A stretch of DNA of 27,500 nt from Clarireedia homoeocarpa. Lineage: Eukaryota > Ascomycota > Leotiomycetes > Helotiales > Rutstroemiaceae. The stretch is from assembly GCA_001465935.1 (NCBI GenBank), contig LNKV01000021.1:1-27500 (forward strand), read 5' to 3'. A program made the position numbers and the translations under genes. Below the pieces are notes generated by a model. That model was not told the origin of the DNA. It saw only the letters and a list, made by a program, of their open reading frames with translations, and did no database searches. Of the stretch, positions 1 through 10,501 are shown piece after piece. Within the stretch, counting starts at the first letter, position 1. Each line of letters starts with the position of its first letter.

Positions 1-40
1 CATACCCCCCTCAGAGTGTAAACTCTGCAAGCGTGTCTAA

Positions 41-193
41 TTGGGTAGACCAGGGCTATTTCCGGGTTTTCTGTGCGCTGTTGTTGTACTGTTGAACTAC
101 CTCTTCACCGAACCACTTCTGAATAAGTGGACTAGGCCGGTTTTGTGCATCTGGTGTGCGTAAAACTACCTCTTATATGTAGTTGGGTAGACC
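41..193. repeat. Two short direct-repeat pairs
   Basis: TTGGGTAGACC occurs at 41-51 and again at 183-193. AACTACCTCTT occurs twice between them, near 94 and 165. The exact matches are 11 bases each and the surrounding sequence is not conserved. They may be a degraded duplication or paired regulator sites; chance cannot be excluded. Confidence 0.35.
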
Positions 194-297
194 GCCTAGT
201 TAATTTTCTCGTTTATCGCTTGGTTTGATGTAAAGCTAGGGATTTTACGAGTACCACTGCGCCATCTGCGCGAATCGGGACTCATAACTGTGAAAAC

Positions 298-318
298 TCC
301 AAAAGTGACGCCACTTCT
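298..318. repeat. Dispersed 21-bp sequence, copy A
   Basis: This stretch contains AAAAGTGACGCCACTTCT preceded by TCC, and is identical over 21 bases to 18876-18896. It is partly self-complementary (AAGTG facing CACTT). In this copy GTGACGCC can also pair imperfectly (7 of 8) with GGTGTCAC about 7 bases further on. Such a shape fits a terminus of a small inverted-repeat element or a transcription-factor site; the type is unknown. Confidence 0.5.
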
Positions 319-671
319 TGGTGTCACAGATCATTTATCGTAGGGCTTTGTGCATTTGCAAGTAATTTATCACGATTCCGTGGTCCCCAAAACGTATCCG
401 TCCCCGACAATCCCCCAGAAGTGATCCAAAGCTGTCGTAGCTGCCTCTAGTCACATCACCCATGAATATGTAATTATTGAGACGAATCCCAGCCGAGTTA
501 TGATCTATAGGCACGGCAAGCTTTTTAACTCCTCGATTCTCATCCTAAGCTCGAACTTGCAGTACTTCTGTCTTCACCACTAGGAGAGAGATATTTGTAG
601 AGCCCAAACCTCACAGATACAGAGGTTGAAGTTCTAGTTTAGTGCAACTGCGTCCGAAAGTGGCCAATAAA

Positions 672-1973
672 ATGGTGCATCTATCAGGCTTAGGTCCTGT
701 TATCATTGCGGTAGTATGGGTCCAAACAGCGCTCGCTATTCCTTTGGTAGTTGCTCGTCTTTATACTCGACGAGTAATTGTTCGAGCTTTAGGGTATGAG
801 GACTGGCTGATGCTAGTTACAATGGTATGTGTTTCGCAAAAACCATCGAGCGCGTAGGATCCGCAGTTAACACAACGACTATCTAGATATTTTTCATCAT
901 GTACAGCTCTTTCACTACAATGGCGGCACTGTCCGGCCTCGGCAGCCACTTCAGCGAACTTACACTCGAACAATTCGTCTGGTCCAACAAGATGGAAATT
1001 GCTGGGCAAACTTGCAACATCGTCGCCATCATCACTGCTAAATCCGCTGTTGCAACATTTTTGCTCCGTCTCGTGATTTTTCAATGGCAAAAATATTTTC
1101 TCTACGGCTGCATTGCCTGTACGGCCCTCTTATTAGTTCTTTGTGCGGTTCTAAATTTTCTCCACGTTACGCCAGTAGCTGCGGTTTTCAACCCGACGAT
1201 ACCTCACACCACCAACGTCAACTTTACAGCAAATGCAGTTTTCGCGGGTTCCTGGACAGCCTTTATGGATTTCGTCTTGGCCCTTTTCCCGTGGTACTTT
1301 CTTGCTCCAGTGCGCCTTCAAAAAAGAGAGAAAAGGACTGTTTTTTTCGGTCTTAGTTTGGGTGTTTTGTAAGTTCTGCTGTCCACTTGAAGGATCTGTA
1401 CCAATTAATCTTTTCTTTAGTGCTGGTGCATGTGGTATAGTGCGCGCGATGGAGTTAAGTGCAGTGGGTACAGATGACTACACCTGTAAGCTGCTACTCT
1501 GTCGAACATCGATGCGACAATTTCTCATCCAGTGCGATCCTACCCGCAAGACTAACCGGCATTTTTGACTAGATGACACAGTGCCTCTCATACTGTGGGG
1601 TTCAACCGAGCTTCTTGTTTCCATCGCCTGTGCAACTATTCCTGTTCTTCGACCCTTATTTAAAAAGCTTCGCGGACAATCGAAATCTTCAGAAGGCGAT
1701 AGTGGACCAAGCAGATCGAGACCAAAATCAGGACCCGCAAATGTGCTAAGTTCTATACAACGTGACCAGTTTGCCACGGGTGAAAGACAGGAGCAGCGTT
1801 CGGCCACGGGCGATAGCGAGCGAAGTGCTTCAGCGCCGCGAGTGAATAATGCTACTGATGAAAGTATCCTGCGAGATGCGTGGCAACATGGAATTAAAGA
1901 AACGACAGTGATAGATATTAGTTATCAGAATGCCAGGGATGTAGAGGCGAGTGGAGGGTCCCATACCTCATAA
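672..1973 (+). CDS. Fungal rhodopsin-like (SAT4/PTH11-type) integral membrane protein
   Basis: Four exons fit frame and splice signals: 672-824, 887-1368, 1421-1485 and 1573-1973, giving 366 residues. Introns are 62, 52 and 87 bases, with donors GTATGT, GTAAGT and GTAAGC and acceptors ending TAG. The start is the only in-frame ATG before the first membrane segment. The protein shows several hydrophobic spans, the conserved GYEDW after the first two helices, FTANAVFAGSW and FPWYFL in the middle, and TYDTVPLILWGSTELL with IPVLRPLFKKL before a Ser/Arg-rich cytoplasmic tail of about 95 residues. These are hallmarks of the fungal rhodopsin-domain family (SAT4/PTH11-like), a large set of plasma-membrane proteins of mostly unknown ligand. 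No CFEM cysteine module precedes it, so it is not a full PTH11-type receptor. The loop normally reading Cys-Pro...Trp-Asp-Pro appears as TPVAAVFNP, so the usual cysteine is absent. No retinal-binding function is implied. Family assignment is firm; role is unknown. Confidence 0.85.
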
Positions 1974-3431
1974 GTCGTTTTCGTTGGCTGGTGGACACAT
2001 GGTTAAAGTGTATATAAATAGGAGTTAGGCGTAAATATTCCCATATGGGAAAGTAAGGAGGTCATAGAGATTGTATTAACAATGTTGTCAGAATGATCGT
2101 GGAACTGTATTGCGGAGGTTTCAAGCGCTTCTATCATTGGGGCTTTATGGGCGATGACCGAAACAATGACCGGGAAAGCCTCCAATGCATGGATTGCGAA
2201 CAGGAGCAAAAGTTTTTAGTACTTAGATATCGATCAGAAAAGATCTATGATAAAATCTAGCACAGTTCCCTAGGTTGCGAGTCTGCCTTCTACTACCCCG
2301 AGCGATGTGATCCTGAGAGCGATGGATGAATGAATAGGCTGTACTAGGAAGTGCCTCCGTCTTAGGTTGCCCAAGGCCCGGTACTTCCGCCGCATGATGC
2401 CTCTATCATCAAACCCCACGATTACCCATGAATGACTCCCGATGAAGATGCGGAGTTGCTGCATACTTTCTCGGTACTAACGGCCATATTTCGTAGTGGC
2501 ATGATGTATATATCCAACAGAAACTTCCGCAGATTTTATTATTTGACCTGAAAACCAAGGCGACTGCCATCACTAAAGCCCCTCATCTACGTTTCCTGAA
2601 TCTTGTCTTTGGAATTCACAGGGCCGTCCCGGTGTCTCATGCTTTCGAGAACACGATGAAACCACGATGAAACCACGGCAAGGCAGTCCAATCGAAAGTC
2701 CACCAAGAATACAAGTAAGCTACTACGGCCCAGCATGACAACTTCCCAAGAACGTCAATAGCATTCCACGTTTCTTGCATGTGGCCACCGTGCAGCCTTT
2801 AATGTTGTTATGCCAACGTCCTTCATGTTCTCGAAAATCTTTGCACGAGTCTATGCGGTTAATGTTAATGGCGAAATTCGTCGATCGGACCTTCTAGCAA
2901 GCGCCCGTTGATGGCCGGACGAATAAAATACTGCGGAGTATGATATGTCTCTGGCTCTGCCTCCAGCTGCTATGCCGTTGTCGTCGAGGTCGATTGATCA
3001 TGTATTCTTGTTTGTTTGTGTTTTGAAATGGATAGTCGAGTATCGGATGAAGGGCTATGTAGGCTGCCGTAGCTAGTTGTCCCTGCTTTTATCATTCACC
3101 AGACACAAGCTACAGCGTGAAGAATACAAAACAGCCTGCTTTCGATTGAAAACATTGACAGTTGTGTTCATGAAGAATTAATATCTACCTACCCGTTGAA
3201 TCCAATTAGCGCTCACTTATCGGATGGATGTTCAAAATTCGGGTGGTTTGCCATGACGACTATTTCGGCACCAGTGTTTGTAGCTTATTATTATGGCTAA
3301 CTAGAAACATTCTTTGAACTCTGATATATCCCGATTCCTCTTGCTAGAAGATCTTACTTGGAGGCGTGCGCCGTATGTACTATGAGCGTTAGCGCTGCGA
3401 TGAGGTCATTTCGACTGAGACTGAAGTGTTT

Positions 3432-3790
3432 TTAAGGAACGGATGCATATGTTTGCATCATGGAGAACATGAAGAAAACCGCGACAGGACTCGGTTGACG
3501 AAGGATATACTCAGCATCTTCGTCAAGGAAGCTACTGTATCTTGGCTTTTGAATACAGACGTCGGTAGGCAAATGGACTTCTGCACAGTAGAGTAACGTT
3601 CGCGAACGTCTTCCCCATGCTCGGTTTTGAGAAATCTCGCCCTCATAGACCATTGATGAGAAAGTGTCCTGCAGAACGACCACAGAGCCATAGGAACTTC
3701 CGAAATGGATTTTTGGGTCTTACTCTCGTTCAAGAGACGTGCTCTGGACGCGATTACAATGCAGGAGTTGATTTCGCAGTGTTCGGTCAA
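3432..3790 (-). other. Possible decayed coding fragment
   Basis: On the minus strand two overlapping frames stay open for 83 and 110 codons across the same stretch. The shorter one, ending at 3432, has a protein-like composition with segments such as DTFSSMVYEGE and YILRQPSPVAVFFMF, but begins at a non-ATG codon and has no upstream exon that I can join to it. I recognise no family. It could be a relic of a gene or chance. Confidence 0.15.
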
Positions 3791-4785
3791 TTCAGTGTTC
3801 GGGAGAAGATCACCATTGGAGCCCTAAGGAGTCGTTGTAACTGAAATCCCAAGTCGAGGTCGAACAAAACCAGTGAGAAAGTCGCCGAAGAAACAACCAT
3901 TGCACTTTATGTCAGATATAGACGGCTCGGAGGTTCCAGATCCGAAGATGACTGAGCCCTTCAAATTAGCAGATCACAAAACTCGGTGTGGAACTTGAAA
4001 AGAAATTCCCAAGCAACTTCAAGGGTCCTTTGTACAGCAGGGATATGACCAGGCAAGATCCCAGTGCGGCGAATACAGTACTTACAATACTCGATGTCAC
4101 ATCGAACCGTACGAAGAGACGGGAGGTTACAAAAACAATCGCGCTGATCAAACCTCGAGCCTCGGTGTTACTGGCTAAGCAATGCAAGGTGACTCTGGGT
4201 CCTGTGTTCGACCTGCACAATATGGCAATGCAGTATTAGCCTTTTGGGATGCCACCACTGAGCTGGCAAGCAGATGCATGCACTACTTGGCATCTGTACT
4301 GTGCCGCGTCAAGCGAGATCTGGAATTAGCATTACCATCTCCCCGCCATTCGGTTCTTCAGGAATGCGGTCATGGAAAGAGTGTTGCTTGAGACGTAGCC
4401 TCAATTGGACGGGTTGATTTGTTCAGGGGCTTGCTAAGCATCTGCTGGTACCCTGTTAAACCATGCTTTACAAGTCTCAATGCTATTTTCAAGAAGCTGT
4501 TATCAATGCTATTTTCAAGGAGCTATTCAAGAAGGTAAACGGAGAATGATTGTTCGGTCATCCTTATCGTCTCGAAAGTCTGGGGTCTAGCTTTGCTGCT
4601 AGCACAGTAGCATCACTACCCTATTTCCACAACCTCCTCACCGACCTCATTCAGGTTGTTGTAATACTTTATTGTTGTCTTTGCCACTAACCCAGCCCTT
4701 TGCGAAACTAAGATGATAGCACACACCTGCCCGTGTTCATATATCAATGCGCCTCGTCCTAACCAATCAACAAAGGGAAGAGACA

Positions 4786-4803
4786 CGTGATCATAGGATC
4801 ACG
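4786..4803. promoter_or_regulatory. Perfect 7-bp inverted repeat overlapping a CACGTG box
   Basis: CGTGATC and GATCACG are perfect reverse complements separated by ATAG. The left arm overlaps CACGTG, the core bound by bHLH factors, and a CCAAT pentamer lies about 20 bases upstream. It sits about 1 kb before the histidine kinase start. A dimeric regulator site is possible; no direct evidence of function. Confidence 0.25.
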
Positions 4804-5802
4804 CTCGTGCTGCGATGCGGCAGTCATCAAGAGGGTTTTCTGGCAGCCGGGCTCTCAGAGCAATCAATCCCTTATCGAATTTCCACGGGCCTCGAGAACC
4901 CTTGAAATCGCACCAGCTGTTTCACCCAGAATATCAAATACTCAATGTCTCGCTCGGTATTTGCCGCTGCACTTCCCGTACCGAAACATTGCTTAGTCTT
5001 CCCCTTTCTTGATCAATGTATATCGCTCATCGTAGGATCAATGGGTTTTCGACAATCCACAATCTGCCAGAGATGTTTGATAAATTCTAAGATTGTCAGG
5101 ATCACACGGACGGTATACTTATTCATACACTATCCTCCATCTGTCTCTCCATTTTCAAGCCAAGATAAATATAAACATGGGATTCTCATGAATCGTGTCG
5201 AGAATCAGCCAATCAGCCATGTGTGAGGCGGCAGCTTCACAGCGAAGTTCATTAGCCTCTTTCATGAACCATGTTCATTAATTGGAGGTAGAAAGAGAAT
5301 AAGTGGCTCAGACCTATTACGCTCTGGCTCTAGTTGCATGTTTAGCACAACACTACTGCGATCTATGAACAGCGCGGCGTCGGTAGCCTCCCTCAAGCTC
5401 AAGTAAGTTGTTCGGGGTCCAGCTGTGAAAATTGAATGATCATCTACCTCGTGCCCCATTTACCAAGCTATGGTTCATTTGTTTTTTGTTGCACTCGGAA
5501 ATACCGATGCTGGATATCCTTCTCTATGAAGTGGATGCTAATGACTATGTGCCAAACGAAGGAAACCAATAACAACAACCGTCTTTTCCAATAGCCCGGG
5601 GGCTTACATAATAGCTGGATCAGACAGCTCTTATCCCATATGCTCTTTCCCCGGAGAGCTCCTAGAAGTTCAGACTTGTGTGGTTCGGTTCTCGGGCATT
5701 ATTCGAGCGAGCAAGAAAGGAATTGGAGATAGGTCTCGACCAGGATCGCCAGAACGTACAAAGACAGAGAGATTCGACGCTCTTGTTGACTGTCAATCCA
5801 CA

Positions 5803-8800
5803 ATGACCTCAAAAGATGAAGAATCTGAAGATTATGCGGGGCCTGCCGAAGCTGCTGAAGCGAGTGTTAATTCCCGCCCACAGCACAACGATTTGAGCAA
5901 CATCGGGATTCTCGATTTTTTCGATCTGGATGAAAGACCCGTTATCATACTCGATTTCGAGAATGCGGAGAGGCCCTCTGTAGCGTACACAAATCCACGG
6001 CTGGGGGAGTTGAGACTGTGTGAAAAGGATGATGGCAAGAGTAGCTACTCGCAGATACACGCGGAGAACGACTTCGACAGCTTTTTGGAATGGATCACGA
6101 GGGTATCTGACAACCCCCAGACGACGACACTACTGTATAAGGGAATAAAATGGACTGCTCAGACTTTGAGGAACAGGTGGAGAGTAATCATTGGAATTAT
6201 GATAGCCGAAGTTAGGGAACAGATTGGCGTGGCCGATGAACCTCCAAAAAAATTGGGCAACTTCGAGAAAATGCCGCCAACGCCGAAGACGGAGCAATAT
6301 TCTTTGTGCACGGCTTCTCAGCTCCATCTTGAGCCTCATATCCATCAACGAGACACTGGGATATTGACTCCTCCAACACAAGAAGCATTGCTGTTCAAGG
6401 AGAAATCTGAAGAAAAATCTGAAGACAAAACGCCTGGTCCTATCATGCGAGATATTTTCGATCCTCTTACAAAATCGAACTTATCACCTCACATATGCTT
6501 CTTTCTCGACTATGACTGGGCGGCGACAGAGCTGGGGCCTTTTAGTTCATGGCCGGGCGAACTCCGCAGAATGTGCAATCATGTGATGGTTGATCCTAGA
6601 CCCGCAGCCCTGTGCTGCGGCACAGCCAAGATTCTCATATACAACGAAGCCTACACATTGCTTATAGGTGACAGGCATCCTAGGATCATGGGTCAATCGC
6701 TTTTCAGAGCCTGGGAAGAACACAAAGATCATCACGAGTGGTTGTTTGACCAGGCACTAGCTAGTGGTAGCCCAGCTTTAGTGGATGACTCTAAGACGAT
6801 TATAATCAGAGAAGGATACCAGGAAGAAAGGTACTACTCCGTATCAATCATACCCTTCAACATAGATTCTGTCCCGAACCGTGCCTTGTAAGCTCCAAGC
6901 TTGAATACGAGACTCACCCCCGATTTTGGCTAATTTTTCTCAGGTACTGTTCTATAATCGACACTACTAGAAAAATTATCGCACAACGTAGAATGGCTTT
7001 GTTGCTCCGATTGGGGCAAGAGCTTGCTATCTCTCGAAATCGCCAGGGTTTTTGGAATCACCTCTTGCGGGGCCTTGAGCCTGAGGATTCCGATATAACA
7101 TACGCTCTCTTATACTCTGCCGGTAGGGATGACCAAGCAGCACTTTCTACGTCTGTAGAATACTCTAATCAGCCCTATGAGTGGATACTCGAAGGTTCCC
7201 TCCGAGTTCCCAATTTTGATGTGAACGTCCCTAAGAACATACGCTCTGGACCTGAGATGGATGCATTCCTATCAGACTTTGGCGAGCTTCTAAACTCGGA
7301 GTCTCCGACAATTATATCAAGGAATGATGGAACGATTCCGTATCCACTCGCTACAGCAATCGGAGATGAGCTGTCGTCTGCCACCGCTGCTTTCCTTCCC
7401 ATCAGGTCGACATGTACAAAGATTGCTGGCTTTCTCATCATTGGTTTGGCCTCACAACGACGCTATGATGATGATTATCTACTTTTCATACAACTTCTTT
7501 CGAGACATCTTAATAGCTCGATGGCTGCAGCCGTCCTTGTCGAAGATGAGGTCCAAAGGGGCCGGATAGCTGCGGAACAAGCTGTCAGAGATCGAGACCG
7601 ACTTTCAGAAGCACTTGAAATACAAGCTCGTGAGGCCGAAACAATTGATCTTAGGTTTAGGAGAATGGCCGATATGGCGCCAGTTGGAATGTTTCATATT
7701 GATGCGATAGGCCGTATAGTGTATGCTAACAATTTCTACTATGCGTTGACAAAACAAGCAAGGGACAGCGATAAACCCATGGTCAGTTATCTTCATCCAA
7801 TATCTATCTATTAGCCAAGATTAGGTGTAACAAAGTTGTCATGCCGCCGGCGTCGCGGGCTGCATTTCAGGCTTAAATTGCTGACACGCATGTAGCTCTG
7901 GCGCGATGCTATCGTTGACGATGATGGTCCGGTCATGGACATTGAATGGGCATGCCTGATGAGAGGGGAATTTTCTTCTTCTGAGCTTCGACTTAAGGAG
8001 AGATTTATGCCTGACGATAGCTATGGCGAGGAAGGTCTTGGGGAGCATAGATGGATTCTAACCGCTGCCTATCCGGAATTCCATGAAGAGTAAGTATTTT
8101 ACCACCTTTCATATGTCTTTGAGATATGTTCTAGGTGTGAATTTGAGTGCCTACGCTCCGTTTTTCCTCTCAAAATCCCTGCTACGACATGCCGACTTCG
8201 AAACCTTTCTTAATATCTACTTACATGTACCACCAGTGGAACCGTCGCCGGTGTCTTTGGCTGTTTGACAGACATCAGCAAGCAAAAGTGGACTGAAGCG
8301 TTTCAGAAGCGGAAAATGTTGGAGGCAATCGAACTTAAAAGACAACAGGAAAACTTCATTGACATGACCTCACATGAGATAAGGAATCCTCTTTCCGCCA
8401 TCGTTCAGTGCGCCGACATGATCGGCACCTCTATCGCAGAATTTGGCGGCGAGGAAGATTGTGACGTATTGGTCCCAAGAGAAATAATCAGCTCATTCGC
8501 GGATGCGGCATCCACGATAGCTTTCTGTGCTCAGCACCAGAAGCGAATTATTGACGATATTCTTACTCTTAGTAAACTGGATTCGGATTTGTTCTACATC
8601 ACTCCAGTCAAAGTACAACCATTAGATGTGGTCAAAAATGCACTTAAGATGTTCGATGGGGAACTACAAAATAACGACATCTCACTAGAAGTTCACTTCG
8701 ATTCATCCTTCAACGACCTCAATGTGGATTGGCTAAAGTTTGATCCCAGCCGAATGCTACAAGTCCTGATCAATCTCATCACCAATGCAATCAAATTCAC

Positions 8801-9911
8801 CCACACAGAACCAACGAGGAAAATATCTATTACCACCAGCGTATCTCTCAAAGCACCATCGAGCAACTCTGATATTGTCTACCTGGAAAGAACCAATAGC
8901 CGAAAACAAAACACCATGGAAAATGAATGGGGTGATGGAGAAATTGTGTATCTAAACATCAAAGTTCAAGACAGTGGCCGCGGCCTCGATGAACATGAAC
9001 AAACACTCCTCTTCCAAAAATTTTCTCAAGCCTCGCCTCGAACACATGTACAATACGGCGGATCAGGTCTTGGTCTCTTTATATCTCGTGAATTGACAGA
9101 ACTTCAAGGTGGACAAATCGGTCTTGCGTCTATCGCTGGAGAAGGCAGTACATTCGCCTTTTACATTCTTGCACGACGCTGCAATGCTCCGGAGGTCCCA
9201 ACTCTTGCCATCACAAAACCGGAATCTCGAGGCGAAAACCAATCCAATCCTGTCACCCGCATTCACAGTCCTGCTCCACAGGCGTCAGTTAACCACCGCT
9301 TACAAGCACCCAACGAACCTCTCAAAGCACTCACAATCTCCTCGCCAATTCATGTCCTCATAGTAGAAGACAACATCATCAACCAAAAGGTACTCACCAA
9401 ACAACTTCTCCATGTCGGGTGTATCGTCCATGTCGCAAACCACGGCCTCGAAGCCCTCAATTTTCTCGAACAGTCGACAGTTTCCAATACACTCCCTCCA
9501 AATACGAAAGGCATACGATGCGACATCATTTTAATGGATCTTGAAATGCCGATTATGAATGGGCTTACTTGTATAAGGGAGATTAGGATGCGGGAGAGGG
9601 ATGGGCGGATCAAGAGGCGAGTCCCGGTTATTGCGTTGACAGCGAATGCCAGGATGGAACAGATTGAGAAGGCGAGGGAAGTAGGTGTAGATAGTGTGGT
9701 TACGAAACCATTCAGGATTGGGGAATTGGTGACGGAGATGAAGAAGTGGGTCGGGGTGGGCGACAAGAGGAATAGGTGTGCCGGGGAGTGTGTCGGGGAG
9801 TGTGTTGGTGGAGGTAGTGTAAGTGAGGATGTGAGGGGTAGGATTAGGCTTGCATTGGAGAATAAGTTGGAAAGAAGGCAATTCGATAGGAGGAGTACTG
9901 GACCAGTCTGA
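5803..9911 (+). CDS. Hybrid sensor histidine kinase/response regulator
   Basis: Exons 5803-6887, 6944-7781, 7896-8089 and 8237-9911 join in frame to 1263 residues; introns are 56, 114, 147 bases. The ATG at 5803 was chosen because the frame upstream has only a GTG at 5680; an earlier 5' exon is possible. Order: PAS-like segment (about 30-110, FDLDERPVIILDFEN), a second PAS module (about 225-345, with LGPFSSWPGELR and IYNEAYTLLIG), a GAF-like stretch (about 390-560), PAS (about 610-700, MADMAPVGMFHIDA), HisKA with phospho-acceptor His752 in FIDMTSHEIRNP, HATPase with N-box LINLITNAIKF near 884 and glycine motifs DSGRGL near 951 and GGSGLGL near 980, and receiver (about 1077-1212) with Asp1140 in LMDLEMP, Thr1174 and Lys1196. 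All catalytic residues are present. It should autophosphorylate and feed an HPt relay to the SSK1/SKN7 branch. No membrane segment is visible, so it is likely cytosolic. The fungal HHK group was not determined. Confidence 0.9.
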
Positions 9912-10501
9912 GCAGAAACTTATGTCAAAGTCTGTTATGGCGAACACAACACTGGATTTCGTCAACTCACCAATCGGGTTTCTTCACTGGTCTAGATTTT
10001 TGAAAGTTAGTACGATGGACAAGCGACATAGGGGCACAAGCACCGGAGTTCGGCACTGGGACATTCTCAGCTTTATTTTAGCATTGAGATCATTTTGGCG
10101 TTTACAGAACCGGGATGGACAAACGGATAGGCGCAAACTTGACACATCTCAGAAAGAGGCTCTATGAGCTCGCGGATATAATGCAGGCTATATGGGTGGG
10201 AGTACGCTTGGGAACAAATACATGGTTGGAGACATGGATACACATTTGGCAACTAAAAAGACGAGCGGAGCAATTCAGGAGCGCATGACTAAAAATATGG
10301 GTATGGATTTAAATGGAATAGCCGCTGCTAAAGCAAGGACTGGCTGAGTTAGTTTTGAGAGTTCAAGAATTATATATATACCAATAGAATATATAGAAAT
10401 AACTTGTACAAACAAACTAAAAAACCCCAAGGGTGTCGAATAAATTAGTACTGTACACCCACCCACAGCCAGCACTTATCAGATAACACTCCATTTATCA
10501 A
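9912..10501. other. Convergent intergenic region
   Basis: The stretch lies between the stop codons of two genes facing each other, so it should contain both 3' untranslated regions. It includes an AT-rich patch with TATATATA near 10370. No gene or RNA motif is recognisable. Confidence 0.6.

Larger units (their letters stand above)
1..671. other. Upstream intergenic sequence of the rhodopsin-like gene
   Basis: No coding region is recognisable here. The stretch holds two pairs of short direct repeats and one copy of a 21-bp sequence that recurs near position 18880, both listed separately. The last few hundred bases presumably contain the promoter of the gene starting at 672, but I see no defined promoter element that I would commit to. 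Confidence 0.5.
1974..5802. other. Long intergenic region without a convincing gene
   Basis: About 3.8 kb. It has only short open frames, none with a recognisable family motif or a plausible set of introns. It contains a possible coding relic at 3432-3790, a perfect inverted repeat at 4786-4803, a loose duplication of CAATGCTATTTTCAAG near 4479 and 4506, and CACGATGAAAC twice near 2653. The final part upstream of the kinase (about 5460-5802) should carry its promoter and 5' leader. An upstream first exon of the kinase cannot be excluded here. Confidence 0.5.

Noticed and set aside
4182..4391. A frame containing GDSGSCV, like the active-site motif of trypsin-type proteases
   Set aside because: No His or Asp triad residues or family context are visible, a stop codon lies four codons before the motif, and a short match of this kind arises easily by chance.
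5640..5802. An upstream ATG at 5640, or the GTG at 5680, as the histidine kinase start
   Set aside because: The ATG at 5640 is in another frame and soon meets a stop; GTG is an unlikely start in a nuclear fungal gene. The ATG at 5803 is preferred, with an upstream exon left open.
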